64,000 bases of DNA from Mycobacterium marseillense (lineage in GTDB: Bacteria; Actinomycetota; Actinomycetes; Mycobacteriales; Mycobacteriaceae), in assembly GCF_010731675.1 (NCBI RefSeq), contig NZ_AP022584.1, positions 4,464,001 to 4,528,000 on the forward strand. Direction: 5' to 3'. The position numbers were made by a program, and so were the translations under genes. Shown piece by piece: positions 1 to 10,452 of this stretch (its first letter is position 1; every line of letters starts with the position of its first letter). Below the pieces are notes generated by a model. It saw only the letters and a program-made list of their open reading frames with translations. It was not told the origin of the DNA and searched no databases.

Positions 1-346
1 CCCCGCGCACCGAGCTGGTCAGGCCGCCCTCGAACTTGCTGTTGAGCACCAGGATGTGGGCGACCTCGTCGGGCGAACTCGACGGGAAGGTCTCCTCGCA
101 GATGATGGAGAGCTGATTGGCCGCGATGTTGGTGTCGAAGAACGCGCCGACGGCCTCCTTGCCGCGGACGCCGGTGCCGTCGGGATTGGTGACGGACTTA
201 CCGATCGGGTCCTCGATGACCACGTCGTCGGACATCAGCGCCAGCCAGCCCGCCCGGTCGTGCGCCTGCACGCACCGCCACGAGGACTGCGACGCGGCCA
301 GGGCCGGCGATGCCTGGGATTCTTGAGCTTGCGCGGCTTCGATCAT
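1..346 (-). CDS. SnoaL/NTF2-fold ketosteroid-isomerase-like protein, 3' end outside window
   Basis: The reverse strand from an ATG at 346 reads MIEAAQAQESQASPALAASQ and stays open to the window edge, about 115 residues. The middle part (SDDVVIEDPIGKS, then GVRGKEAVGAFFDTNIA) is typical of the cone-shaped NTF2/SnoaL fold used by ketosteroid isomerases and polyketide cyclases. A GGAGAA ribosome site lies just before the ATG. It sits beside the adhB-cyp51 cluster, as Rv0760c does in M. tuberculosis (about 139 residues, from memory), so roughly 25 C-terminal residues are missing here. A role in steroid or other hydrophobic ligand chemistry is inference. Confidence 0.85.
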   Translation of the reverse strand, partial: MIEAAQAQESQASPALAASQSSWRCVQAHDRAGWLALMSDDVVIEDPIGKSVTNPDGTGVRGKEAVGAFFDTNIAANQLSIICEETFPSSSPDEVAHILVLNSKFEGGLTSSVRG

Positions 347-561
347 TTCTTCTCCTGTCACTAGATTGCCCACCCGGTGCCTCGGGACGAGTCAACCCGA
401 TGGTCGTCTGTGCGCTGATTGCATTGTGGCGCAAGGAAAGACGGTAGTTCGTCCCCGCGGACATGAGCGCGCGGTCGCGCACCGTCATGGCGCCGGTTGG
501 TCCCGGCGCCATGAGGTGGCAGAAAGCCGGTCACTTAAAGACGCGGCTGATGACGGGTGAT

Positions 562-1689
562 TTAGCGGTCGGCGTCGGTGTAGCGGATGACGCCGCGAAT
601 GTTCTTGCCGTCCAGCATGTCCTGGTAGCCGTCGTTGATCTGCTCCAGCTTGTACTGGCGGGTGATCATGTCGTCCAGGTTCAGCTTGCCGGCCTTGTAC
701 ATCGACAGCAGCTGCGGGATGTCGTACTGCGGGTTACCGCCACCGAAGATGGTGCCCTGCAGGTTCTTCTGCATCAGGGTCAGCATCGCCAGGTTGATGT
801 TGACGTTGGTGTCCAGCAGGCTGCCGATGGCGGTCAGCACGCAGGTCCCGCCCTTTTGGGTGATGTTGAGGTAGTTGTCGACGTCGGCGCCCTGCAGCTC
901 ACCGACGGTGACGACGACCTTGTGGGCCATCAGGCCGTAGGTGACCTCGGCCATGCCCGCCATCGCGGCGAAGATGTCGGGGTAGACGTGGGTGGCGCCG
1001 AACTTGAGCGCCTGGTCGCGCTTCCACTCCACCGGGTCGATCGCGAAGATGTAGCGGGCGCCGGCGTTCACCGCGCCCTGCAGCGCCGCCATGCCGACCC
1101 CACCGACGCCGACGATGGCGACGTCTTGGCCCGGCCGGATGTCGGCGGTGCGGACCGAGGAACCGTATCCGGTGGTGACACCGCAGCCCACCAGCGCGGC
1201 GACCTCGAACGGCACCGACTCGTCGATCTTCACCACCGAGCTGCGGTGCACGACCATGTAGGGGGAGAACGTTCCCAACAGCGTCATGGGGAAGACGTTC
1301 TGACCCTTCGCCTGGATCCGGAAGGTCCCGTCGGACACCGCGGCGCCACCCAACAGCCCGGCGCCCAGGTCGCACAGGTTGCGCATGCCCGCCTGACAGG
1401 TCGGACACTGCCCGCAGGACGGGATGAACGACAGCACCACGTGGTCACCCGGGGCGATGTCTTCCACGCCGGGGCCGACCTCGGTGACGATGCCGGCGCC
1501 CTCGTGACCGCCCAGCACCGGGAAACCGGCCATCGGGATGCCCCCGGTGACCAGGTGATGGTCGGAGTGGCACATGCCCGCGGCTTCCATCTGGATCTTG
1601 ACCTCATGCGCTTGCGGGTCGCCGATCTCGATTTCCTCGATGGACCAGGGCTGATTGAACTCCCAGATCAGTGCGCCTTTTGTCTTCAC
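562..1689 (-). CDS. adhB: Zinc-dependent alcohol dehydrogenase (AdhB type)
   Basis: 375-residue medium-chain dehydrogenase that oxidises alcohols to aldehydes with a nicotinamide cofactor. Visible catalytic zinc ligands are Cys40 (MCHSD) and His62 (GGHEGAG). The structural zinc loop has Cys92, Cys95, Cys98 and Cys106. A GVGGVG dinucleotide-binding motif lies near residue 197. The sequence resembles the actinobacterial NDMA-dependent class (for example the C-terminal DGKNIRGVIRY). The start is GTG at 1689. It lies downstream of the SnoaL protein, ferredoxin and CYP51 genes on the same strand and corresponds to Rv0761c. A 144-base gap before the next gene leaves room for its own promoter. Confidence 0.95.
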   Translation of the reverse strand: MKTKGALIWEFNQPWSIEEIEIGDPQAHEVKIQMEAAGMCHSDHHLVTGGIPMAGFPVLGGHEGAGIVTEVGPGVEDIAPGDHVVLSFIPSCGQCPTCQAGMRNLCDLGAGLLGGAAVSDGTFRIQAKGQNVFPMTLLGTFSPYMVVHRSSVVKIDESVPFEVAALVGCGVTTGYGSSVRTADIRPGQDVAIVGVGGVGMAALQGAVNAGARYIFAIDPVEWKRDQALKFGATHVYPDIFAAMAGMAEVTYGLMAHKVVVTVGELQGADVDNYLNITQKGGTCVLTAIGSLLDTNVNINLAMLTLMQKNLQGTIFGGGNPQYDIPQLLSMYKAGKLNLDDMITRQYKLEQINDGYQDMLDGKNIRGVIRYTDADR

Positions 1690-1833
1690 GATGGTCCTGA
1701 CCCCATTTCGCCTTTGGAATTGATCAGCGCTGACCGGCCCCTTACTGCCGGCCAGCTAGGTGACGGATGCCACAGGCACCCTCGTCGCGTCAGCATAGCG
1801 CGTGCAACAAATCAAATGCTTGGTTGGCTCCTA

Positions 1834-2382
1834 TCACCAGATCGGGACGGGTGCCTCGCCCAGCGGGTAGTACCCGGGCAGCTTCTCGCCGGCGATGCTG
1901 CGCTCGATGCGCCTCTGCATGCCCTCGCTCAGGTCGCTGGATTCGATGAGCTTGCCGAACATGTACGCGACGTGACCAAAGTCGAAGAAATCCCGCTGCC
2001 ACTCGATGAGGTTGTCGGCGTTGAGCCGGAACCAGCTGCCGCCGATGCCGTAGATCTCGTCCTGGGTGCCGTCGGTCTTGTTCACGATCTGCTTCCAGAA
2101 GCCGACGATCTCGCCCTGCTTCTCGTCGATGAGCACCTTCTGGTACTCATACACCCAGTTCTCCAGGCCTTCCATCTCCAAACCCAAAGCGACGTCGCGG
2201 ATCTCGTCGACGCCGACGCACATCACGTCTTCCTTGGGGCCGATGTTCCACCCGTAGGTGGCGTCTTTGGTGTAAAAGTCCGCCAAAGGCCGCCAGTCAC
2301 CGGCCTTTTCGCAGTCTTTGTTGGCCTGCAGCCAGCGGTCGACCCATGCCTCGAGTTCTTCGCGTGACGCTTGTGCAGTCAT
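1834..2382 (-). CDS. SnoaL-like NTF2-fold protein
   Basis: 182 residues with the NTF2-like pattern: an N-terminal helical part (ELEAWVDRWLQANKDCEKAGDW), then FYTKDATYGWN, and a C-terminal sheet ending in ESSDLSEGMQRRIERSIAGE. Family members bind or isomerise small hydrophobic substrates, and no catalytic residue can be assigned from sequence alone. Its ATG at 2382 is 3 bases after the ferredoxin stop, so it is probably translated from the cyp51 operon transcript. The position matches Rv0762c. It is the second NTF2-fold protein in this cluster, which suggests shared substrate chemistry (inference). Confidence 0.85.
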   Translation of the reverse strand: MTAQASREELEAWVDRWLQANKDCEKAGDWRPLADFYTKDATYGWNIGPKEDVMCVGVDEIRDVALGLEMEGLENWVYEYQKVLIDEKQGEIVGFWKQIVNKTDGTQDEIYGIGGSWFRLNADNLIEWQRDFFDFGHVAYMFGKLIESSDLSEGMQRRIERSIAGEKLPGYYPLGEAPVPIW

Positions 2383-2385
2383 AAG

Positions 2386-3961
<1,576 letters not shown>

Positions 3962-3965
<4 letters not shown>

Positions 3966-4789
3966 TGTCCTGGCATCCCCTCTTCTCCGAGTGCCAACTT
4001 CTGGCGAGTCTTGTTGTCGGCTAACGGGGCTTCGGGCTGAAGCTCCATGTTGGCCACGAAGCCGCCACGCGGAGTCTCGGCGACGAACGTGATGGCTCGT
4101 GCCAGGTCCGCGGCGCGCAGGAAGTAGTCGTGGCGGGCCTGCCCCCACTTGGCCCAGTCTTCCAGTGCGGGGCCGATCTTTTCGGCCGGCAGGCTCCAGC
4201 CCATCGACGTCTTCGTCGGGCCGGGGTGCACGATCGAGGCCCTTACCCCGGTGCCCTCGAGCTCCATCTGGAAGTTGGTGACCATCGCGACGAGTGCGGC
4301 CTTGGCGGCGCCGTAGGCGCCCATGTGCGGCCGCTGGCGCAGGGCCACATCGGAGCCGACGAAGATCAGGTCGCCCCGCTGGCGCTCGAGCATGCCCGGC
4401 AGCACCGCGGCGGCCAGCCGGTTGGCGCCGACGAGGTGGATCTGCAGCTGGGACTCGAATTCGTCGGTGGTGATCTCGGCGAGCTTGCCGAAGTATGTAT
4501 CGCCCGCCCCGGCTACCAGCACCTCGATGTCGCCGAGCGCATCGACCGACTGCGCCACAAAGGATTTCACCGAGTTCGGGTCGGTGACGTCCAGGTGGAA
4601 CCCGACCGCCTCGCCGCCCTCGGCGTTGATCTTGCCGACGATGTCGTCAAGCTTCTCCACCCGGCGGGCGCCTAGGGCGACCGGGAAGCCGTGCGCCGCG
4701 AGTTCGATCGCGGTCGCCTCCCCGATGCCGGAGGAGGCGCCGGCCACGATGGCGGGCCGGCGTTCGGGCAAGGGCTCAAAGCGGGGCAT
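3962..4789 (-). CDS. Short-chain dehydrogenase/reductase
   Basis: 275-residue classical-type SDR. The N-terminal glycine motif is AGASSGIG near residue 18. The catalytic region reads VGSDVALRQRP, then YGAAKAAL, which gives the YxxxK pair. SDRs reduce or oxidise carbonyl/hydroxyl groups with NAD(P)H. The ATG at 4789 follows the cyp123 stop with no gap, and its own stop overlaps the cyp51 start, so it is embedded in the cyp123-SDR-cyp51-ferredoxin operon (position of Rv0765c). Its likely role is to process the oxygenated product of one of the two P450s, which is inference from location. Confidence 0.93.
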
Positions 4790-6007
4790 TCAGCGGACCT
4801 CCACGCTCATTGGTAGGTGGGCGAATCCGCGGACATTGCTGGAGTGGACGCGGACGGCGTTGGCCTCGTCCACTTCATAGCCGCGGATTCGCTTGAACAA
4901 CTCGGTTAGCGCCACTCGGGCTTCCATCCGCGCCAGATGCGCGCCCAGGCAGAAGTGTGCGCCGCTACCGAAACTCAATAGTTTGGGCCCGATTTCGCGC
5001 CCGATCACATAATCGTCGGGGTTGTCGAAGATCCGCTCGTCCCGATGGCCCGAACCGGGCAGCAGCAGCAGGACGTCGCCGTCGGGAATGGTGGTGTCGT
5101 AAAGGCTGAGCTCGCCGGACACGGTGCGGGCCAGGATCTGGCTGGAGGTGTCGTAGCGCAGGGTCTCCTCGACCCACAGCGGCACCCGGGACAGATCGTC
5201 GTAGACCGGGGTCAGCTGATCGGGGTTCTTGTGCCCCCAAAAGGCGGCGTTGGCAAGCAGTTTGGTGGTGGTCTCGTTGCCCGCGATGACCATGAGGAAC
5301 ATGAAACCGAGCACCTCGTCATCGGTGAGCCGGTCGCCGTCGATCTCGGCTTCCAGCAGCGCCGACGTCAGATCCTCCGTCAGCTTCTCGCGCCGCTCAG
5401 CCACCATCCCCTGGTAGTAGACGATGAGGTTGAGCGACGCCTCGACGGCCTCCGGCGGCACGTCGGTGACGCCCTCCTCGCGGTGCATCACCCCGTCGGC
5501 CCAGGCGCGGACCTGGTCTCGATCCGGCTCGGGGACACCCATCAGCTCGGAGATGACGTCCATGGGCAGCTTGCCGGCGAACTCGTCGACATAGTCCACG
5601 GTGCCGTCCTTGGCCTTGGCCAGCATGGTGTCGAGGTGCTGCGTCGCGATCTCGGTGACCCGGGGTTCGAGTTCCCGAATCCGGCGCGGGGTGAAGCCTT
5701 TTGAAACCAGCGTGCGCAGACGCAAGTGGGCGGGATCGTCCATCGCCAGAAAGCTCATCGTCTTGCTGGCGTGCGGGCCGCGCGACGCCGGATCCAGCGA
5801 GACGCCGTACTTGTTGGACAGCGTGGTGCTGTTGCGGAACCCCTGCAGCACGTCCTGGTGCCGCGACAGCGCCCAGAACTTCAGCTCCTCGTTGCGATAC
5901 AGCGGGGCTTCGTCGCGAAGACGCTTGTAGTACGGGTATGGATCCTCGTGAAAGTCGTAATCGTAGGGATCGAGGACCAGCTCGTGGTCGCCAACATGGA
6001 CGGTCAT
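4790..6007 (-). CDS. cyp123: Cytochrome P450 123
   Basis: 405 residues with bacterial class I P450 features: I-helix MVIAGNETTTKLL, ExxR as EETLRYDT, and heme loop FGSGAHFCLGAHLARME with ligand Cys353. The substrate is unknown. It follows the TetR gene by 3 bases and abuts the SDR gene directly, so it is the second gene of the TetR-led operon. The name is taken from its position next to cyp51 (Rv0766c) and the overall match I recall. Electron supply is probably the operon's 3Fe-4S ferredoxin. Confidence 0.92.
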   Translation of the reverse strand: MTVHVGDHELVLDPYDYDFHEDPYPYYKRLRDEAPLYRNEELKFWALSRHQDVLQGFRNSTTLSNKYGVSLDPASRGPHASKTMSFLAMDDPAHLRLRTLVSKGFTPRRIRELEPRVTEIATQHLDTMLAKAKDGTVDYVDEFAGKLPMDVISELMGVPEPDRDQVRAWADGVMHREEGVTDVPPEAVEASLNLIVYYQGMVAERREKLTEDLTSALLEAEIDGDRLTDDEVLGFMFLMVIAGNETTTKLLANAAFWGHKNPDQLTPVYDDLSRVPLWVEETLRYDTSSQILARTVSGELSLYDTTIPDGDVLLLLPGSGHRDERIFDNPDDYVIGREIGPKLLSFGSGAHFCLGAHLARMEARVALTELFKRIRGYEVDEANAVRVHSSNVRGFAHLPMSVEVR

Positions 6008-6010
6008 CGC

Positions 6011-6649
6011 TTAGGTTCCTGCCTCTGTCTCTGGGCTTGTGTCTTTGGCGCCGGTCAGGATCAGCCGGACCACGTAGGCCAGCCGGTCGGCGATCTCGCG
6101 GTAGCTGAATTCGCCACTGCCGCCCTGGACCAGCGCGCCGAAAAAGGACATCTCCAGCGCGGACACGGTAGTCGGATCGGCGTTGGGGCCCATCGCGGAG
6201 GTGATCCGGCGGTGGATCTCCACGCCGATGCGGTCGCGGGCGGCACGCACCGCGGGGTCCGCCCCGCCGCTGAGCAACGCGGTCGTGCAGGCAGCGCTGA
6301 CTTCGGGCTCATCGGCGACCACCAGGGCCAGATGACGCAACACCTGCTCCACCCGAGTGGGCATCGGGTCGTTGACGTCGGTGAAGTAGGGGACCTGCCG
6401 CACCAGGTCCAGGTAGACCTCGGCGATCAGGTGATTCTTCGAGGAGAAGTAGGTGTAGGCGGTGGCGGGCGCGACCTTGGCGCGGGCCGCCACCGCGCGC
6501 ACGGTCAGGTCGGCGTAGGACTTTTCGCGCAACGTTTCGATGCCGGCGGCCAGCACTTTCCGGAAGGTCTCCTCTTGGCGCCGGTTGCGCGGCGTCTGAC
6601 CGGTCTGGCGGTCGGCGTCGGAGCTGATCGCCAGTGCATCGCTGGACAC
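6011..6649 (-). CDS. TetR-family regulator of the cyp123-cyp51 cluster
   Basis: 212 residues. The N-terminal helix-turn-helix is TVRAVAARAKVAPATAYTYF near residues 50-69, followed by a typical ligand-binding helical domain. The only plausible start is GTG at 6649, because a TAG lies four codons upstream. There is no ribosome site, but a TAGCTT box sits 6 bases before the GTG, so the mRNA is probably leaderless. A GGACA-CA-TGTCC palindrome overlaps the start, and a second copy of the same half-sites lies in the promoter of the divergent aldehyde dehydrogenase. This predicts autoregulation and control of both operons. It corresponds to Rv0767c. Confidence 0.92.
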   Translation of the reverse strand: MSSDALAISSDADRQTGQTPRNRRQEETFRKVLAAGIETLREKSYADLTVRAVAARAKVAPATAYTYFSSKNHLIAEVYLDLVRQVPYFTDVNDPMPTRVEQVLRHLALVVADEPEVSAACTTALLSGGADPAVRAARDRIGVEIHRRITSAMGPNADPTTVSALEMSFFGALVQGGSGEFSYREIADRLAYVVRLILTGAKDTSPETEAGT

Positions 6650-6661
6650 ATGTCCAAGCTA
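6644..6661 (-). promoter_or_regulatory. Operator overlapping leaderless promoter of the TetR gene
   Basis: Bases 6644-6655 read GGACACATGTCC, an inverted repeat with 5-base arms (6 counting the flanking T/A) around a 2-base centre. It covers the predicted transcription start at the GTG (6649). The -10 box TAGCTT on the minus strand occupies 6661-6656. A repressor bound here would block its own operon. Confidence 0.6.
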
Positions 6662-6801
6662 GTGGATGGTGTCGGCGCGAAGCAAGTCCGTGTCGGCAAC
6701 GCAATGGTTAATCAGCGATTTTGAGCCGAATTCGGGCGTCCGCCGGGATCGGCTCTTGCACCGCCGCTGATCAGACGACTATGGTTCGATCGGACGATAT
6801 C

Positions 6802-6821
6802 GGACAACTGTCCACTAGATT
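6802..6821 (+). promoter_or_regulatory. Second copy of the operator, next to the aldehyde dehydrogenase promoter
   Basis: Bases 6802-6813 read GGACAACTGTCC, with the same half-sites and 2-base centre as 6644-6655. It is followed 2 bases later by TAGATT (6816-6821), a good -10 box for the rightward operon. Two identical palindromes in one divergent region argue for a shared regulator. Confidence 0.6.
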
Positions 6822-6859
6822 GCCGTGCCGGGTTGACCGCGCACAGACAGGAGCGGGAC

Positions 6860-8329
6860 ATGGCCTTGTTGGCCGGCGGCGTGAGCCAACTCTTCATCGA
6901 CGGCAAGATGTCGGCCGGCAGTGCCGGTACCTTTCCCACGGTCAATCCGGCGACCGAGGAAGTGCTCGGGGTCGCCGCAAACGCCGACGCCGCCGACATG
7001 GACCGCGCGATCGATGCCGCGCGACACGCCTTCGACGAGACGGACTGGTCGCGCAACACCGAATTGCGGGTGCGCTGCGTGCGGCAACTGCGCGAGGCGA
7101 TGCAGCAGCACCTCGAAGAGCTGCGCGACCTGACCATCGCCGAAGTCGGGGCGCCGCGGATGCTCACCAGCATCGCCCAGCTCGAAGTCCCGGTCAACGA
7201 CCTGGCGTTCGCCGCCGACACCGCCGAATCGTATGAATACAACCAGGATCTCGGCGAGGCATCGCCGATGGGCATTCCGACCAAACGCACCATCGCGCGT
7301 GAGGCGGTCGGCGTCGTCGGCGCCATCACCCCGTGGAACTTTCCGCACCAGATCAACCTCGCGAAGATCGGGCCCGCCCTGGCCGCCGGAAACACCGTCG
7401 TCCTCAAGCCCGCACCCGACACCCCGTGGTGCGCCGCCGTGCTGGGGGAACTCATCGCCGAGCACACCGATTTTCCGCCGGGCGTCATCAACATCGTCAC
7501 CTCGGACGACCACGGCGTCGGGGCGCTGTTGTCGAAAGACCCACGGGTGGACATGGTTTCGTTCACCGGATCGACAGCGACCGGCCGCAGCGTGATGGCC
7601 GACGGCGCGGCGACCATCAAGAAGGTCTTCCTCGAACTGGGCGGCAAGTCGGCGTTCATCGTCCTCGACGACGCCGACCTAGGCGGCGCGGTGGGGGTGG
7701 CGGCGTTCTCGGTGTGCATGCACGCGGGGCAGGGGTGTGCGATCACCACCCGGCTGGTGGTGCCGCGGGCGAAGTATGACGAGGCCGTCTCCATCGCGGC
7801 CGCGACGATGGGCGGCATCAAGGCCGGTGACCCCACCGACCCCGGAACCATTTGCGGCCCGGTGATTTCGGCGCGCCAGCGCGACCGCATCCAGGGCTAC
7901 CTCGACTCGGCGATCGCCGAAGGTGGGGCGTTCGCCTGCGGAGGCGGTCGGCCCGCCGACCGCGAGGTCGGCTTCTTCATCGAGCCCACGGTGATCACGG
8001 GGCTGGGGAACGACGCTCGCTGCGCGCGCGAGGAGATCTTCGGTCCGGTCCTGACGGTGATCCCGCACGACGGTGACGACGACGCCGTCCGCATCGCCAA
8101 CGACTCGCCATACGGCCTGTCGGGCACCGTGTTTGGCGCTGACCCCGGCCGGGCCGCCGGCGTTGCCGCCCGCGTGCGCGCCGGCACGATCAATGTCAAC
8201 GGCGGCGTGTGGTATTCGGCCGATGCGCCCTTCGGGGGCTATAAGCAGTCCGGGAACGGCCGCGAGATGGGCCTGGCGGGTTTCGAGGAGTACCTGGAAA
8301 CCAAAACTATTGCGACAGCGATCAACTAG
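6860..8329 (+). CDS. aldA: NAD-dependent aldehyde dehydrogenase
   Basis: 489 residues. It oxidises aldehydes to acids through a thioester on the catalytic cysteine. Visible motifs are the cofactor-site GAITPWNFPH, FTGSTATGR, the general-base region LELGGKSAF, and the nucleophile Cys293 in HAGQGCAITT. A GTG at 6833 would add nine residues, but ATG 6860 has AGGAG at 6849-6853 with ideal spacing and gives the length I recall for Rv0768. It is first in a rightward operon that diverges from the P450 cluster. Together with AdhB it could complete an alcohol-aldehyde-acid series (inference). Confidence 0.95.
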   Translation: MALLAGGVSQLFIDGKMSAGSAGTFPTVNPATEEVLGVAANADAADMDRAIDAARHAFDETDWSRNTELRVRCVRQLREAMQQHLEELRDLTIAEVGAPRMLTSIAQLEVPVNDLAFAADTAESYEYNQDLGEASPMGIPTKRTIAREAVGVVGAITPWNFPHQINLAKIGPALAAGNTVVLKPAPDTPWCAAVLGELIAEHTDFPPGVINIVTSDDHGVGALLSKDPRVDMVSFTGSTATGRSVMADGAATIKKVFLELGGKSAFIVLDDADLGGAVGVAAFSVCMHAGQGCAITTRLVVPRAKYDEAVSIAAATMGGIKAGDPTDPGTICGPVISARQRDRIQGYLDSAIAEGGAFACGGGRPADREVGFFIEPTVITGLGNDARCAREEIFGPVLTVIPHDGDDDAVRIANDSPYGLSGTVFGADPGRAAGVAARVRAGTINVNGGVWYSADAPFGGYKQSGNGREMGLAGFEEYLETKTIATAIN

Positions 8330-8343
8330 AGGAGCCTGCGAGC

Positions 8344-9093
8344 ATGCGATTCGAGAACAAAGTCGGCATCGTCACCGGGTCCGGGGGCGGCATCGGACAG
8401 GCCTACGCGGAGGCGCTGGCCCGTGAGGGCGCCGCGGTGGTGGTCGCCGACATCAACGCCGAGGCGGCCGAGGCGGTCGCCAAGCAGATCGTGGCCGACG
8501 GCGGAACCGCCATCAGCATCCCGGTCGACGTATCCGATCCGGCGTCGGCCAAGGCGATGGCCGACCGCACGCTGGCCGAGTTCGGCGGCATCGACTATCT
8601 GGTCAACAACGCCGCGATCTTCGGGGGCATGAAGCTGGACTTCTTGCTCACCATCGACCCGGAGTACTACAAGAAGTTCATGAGCGTGAACCTCGACGGG
8701 GCGTTGTGGTGCACGCGCGCGGTGTACAAGAAGATGGCCAAGCGCGGCGGCGGGGCGATCGTCAACCAGTCGTCCACCGCCGCCTGGCTGTACTCGAATT
8801 ACTACGGGCTGGCCAAGGTCGGCCTCAACGGCTTGACGCAGCAACTGTCCCGCGAGTTGGGTGGCCAGAAGATCCGGATCAACGCGATCGCGCCGGGCCC
8901 CATCGACACCGAGGCCAACCGGACCACCACGCCTCAAGAGATGGTCGCCGACATCGTCAAGGGCCTGCCGCTGTCGCGGATGGGGACGCCCGCGGATCTG
9001 GTCGGCATGTGCCTGTTCCTGCTCTCCGACGAGGCGTCCTGGATCACCGGGCAGATTTTCAATGTTGACGGCGGACAGATAATCCGGTCATGA
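8344..9093 (+). CDS. Short-chain dehydrogenase/reductase (FabG-like)
   Basis: 249-residue classical SDR. It shows TGSGGGIG at the cofactor site, the NNA motif (VNNAAIFGG), Ser in NQSSTAAW, and the YYGLAK catalytic pair. The C-terminal WITGQIFNVDGGQ is typical of FabG-like enzymes. GAGGAG lies 14 bases after the aldehyde dehydrogenase stop and before ATG 8344. The stop overlaps the next start as ATGA. It corresponds to Rv0769. The substrate is not known. Confidence 0.94.
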   Translation: MRFENKVGIVTGSGGGIGQAYAEALAREGAAVVVADINAEAAEAVAKQIVADGGTAISIPVDVSDPASAKAMADRTLAEFGGIDYLVNNAAIFGGMKLDFLLTIDPEYYKKFMSVNLDGALWCTRAVYKKMAKRGGGAIVNQSSTAAWLYSNYYGLAKVGLNGLTQQLSRELGGQKIRINAIAPGPIDTEANRTTTPQEMVADIVKGLPLSRMGTPADLVGMCLFLLSDEASWITGQIFNVDGGQIIRS

Positions 9094-9947
9094 CGAATGA
9101 ATTGAAGCTCGGCTATATCGGGCTGGGCAACATGGGCGCTCCGATGGCCACGAAGATGACCGAATGGCCGGGCGGGGTAACGGTTTTCGACATCCGGACC
9201 GAGGCGATGACCCCGCTGGCCGAAAAGGGCGCCGGCCTGGCCGACAGTGTCGCCGATGTCGCCGCCGCCGACATCATCCACATCACCGTCCTCAACGACG
9301 CGCAGGTGCGCGAGGTGGTCGGCGAGCTGGCGGCGCACGCCAAGCCCGGGACCGTCATCGCGATCCACTCGACCATCAGCGACACCACCGCCGTCGAACT
9401 CGCGGCCGAACTCAAACCGCAAGACATCCACATCGTCGACGCACCCGTGAGCGGCGGTGCCGCCGCGGCGGCCAAAGGCGAACTCGCCACCATGGTGGGC
9501 GCCGACCGTGAGGTGTACGAGAAGATCAAGCCGGCATTCAAGCACTGGGCGGCGATGGTCATCCATGCCGGTGAGCCGGGAGCGGGTACCCGAATGAAGT
9601 TGGCCCGCAACATGTTGACGTTTACCTCATACGCCGCCGCGTGCGAGGCCATGAAACTGGCTGAGGCGGCGGGACTGGATCTGCAGGCGCTCGGACGGGT
9701 GGTGCGCCACACCGACGCTCTCACCGGCGGCCCCGGCGCGATCATGGTGCGTGAGGACATGAAAGACCTTGAGCCGGACAACTTCCTGTACGAGCCGTTC
9801 TTGCACACCCGCGGCCTGGGGGAGAAGGATCTGAGCCTGGCGCTGGCTCTCGGTGAGTCGGTGTCGGTCGATTTGCCGCTGGCTCAGCTAGCTTGCGAGC
9901 GGTTGGCCGCCGGTCTCGGGGTGCCACACACGGAGAAAGAGGCGTAA
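9090..9947 (+). CDS. 3-hydroxyisobutyrate dehydrogenase-like NAD-binding oxidoreductase
   Basis: 285 residues of the beta-hydroxyacid dehydrogenase family. The Rossmann motif is GYIGLGNMGAPMA at the N-terminus, the substrate-binding signature is DAPVSGGAAAAAKGEL, and the catalytic lysine lies in GTRMKLARNML. Family members oxidise beta-hydroxyacids or reduce the semialdehydes. It overlaps the SDR by 4 bases and the next gene by 1 base (TAATG), so translation is coupled. It matches Rv0770. The exact substrate cannot be read from the sequence. Confidence 0.93.
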   Translation: MTNELKLGYIGLGNMGAPMATKMTEWPGGVTVFDIRTEAMTPLAEKGAGLADSVADVAAADIIHITVLNDAQVREVVGELAAHAKPGTVIAIHSTISDTTAVELAAELKPQDIHIVDAPVSGGAAAAAKGELATMVGADREVYEKIKPAFKHWAAMVIHAGEPGAGTRMKLARNMLTFTSYAAACEAMKLAEAAGLDLQALGRVVRHTDALTGGPGAIMVREDMKDLEPDNFLYEPFLHTRGLGEKDLSLALALGESVSVDLPLAQLACERLAAGLGVPHTEKEA

Positions 9948-10384
9948 TGGACGAGCTGCGCAGCAAGGGCCTCGCGAAGATGAACGAGGTCTACGGCTGG
10001 GAGATGCCCAACATCGAAGGCGACGCGTACTTTGACCTCACCGTCGATCACCTCTTCGGCAGCATCTGGACCCGACCCGGATTGTCCATGCGCGACAAAC
10101 GCATCATGACGCTGACGGCGGTCACCGCGATCGGGAATCGCGACCTGGCCGAGATCCAGATCAACGCCGCCCTCCTCAACGGCGAACTCTCCGAGACCGA
10201 ACTCAAGGAGATGGCCGTCTTCCTCACCCACTACCTGGGCTTCCCGCTGGGCTCGGCCCTCAACGGCGCGGTCGACGCCGTCGTGGCCAAGCGCAAGAAG
10301 GCCGCGGCAAAGGGGGCCGGAGAGGACAAGAAGGCGAACGTCGAGGGTGCGCTGAAGATGCACTCAGGCAATAAGGGCGACTGA
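9947..10384 (+). CDS. Carboxymuconolactone decarboxylase-family protein
   Basis: 145 residues from ATG 9947, which overlaps the previous stop as TAATG. The frame is open upstream, but that part only shadows the preceding gene. The CMD fold is suggested by the helical pattern RDLAEIQINAALLNGELSETELKEM followed by LTHYLGFP. The CxxC redox pair seen in AhpD-type members is absent, so I expect a decarboxylase/isomerase-like or structural role, not a thiol reductase. The lysine-rich tail (AKRKKAAAKGAGEDKKA) is unusual. It is last in the aldA operon, matches Rv0771, and is followed by a strong terminator hairpin. Confidence 0.88.
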   Translation: MDELRSKGLAKMNEVYGWEMPNIEGDAYFDLTVDHLFGSIWTRPGLSMRDKRIMTLTAVTAIGNRDLAEIQINAALLNGELSETELKEMAVFLTHYLGFPLGSALNGAVDAVVAKRKKAAAKGAGEDKKANVEGALKMHSGNKGD

Positions 10385-10390
10385 AAGGCC

Positions 10391-10445
10391 GAGCAGACAC
10401 AAAAGCACCCGACACGCCGAGCTGCGGGTGCTTTTGCGTCTGCTC
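10391..10445. terminator. Long hairpin between convergent genes
   Basis: Bases 10391-10410 and 10426-10445 are inverted repeats of 20 bases with only one internal mismatch and a 15-base loop. The stem contains AAAAGCACCC / GGGTGCTTTT. It lies between the stop of the decarboxylase-like gene and the stop of the convergent LuxR regulator, so it can serve both strands. A close relative of the same hairpin occurs at 33887-33942. Confidence 0.85.
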
Positions 10446-10452
10446 GCCAGCC

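Noticed and set aside
463..2367. Long open frame on the plus strand opposite adhB and the SnoaL-like gene
   Set aside because: It is the antisense shadow of two well-supported genes. It is rich in Val, Asp and His repeats and has no recognisable domain. The same applies to 2673-4040, 5726-6724 and the long frames at 56607-58859 and 60502-62010.
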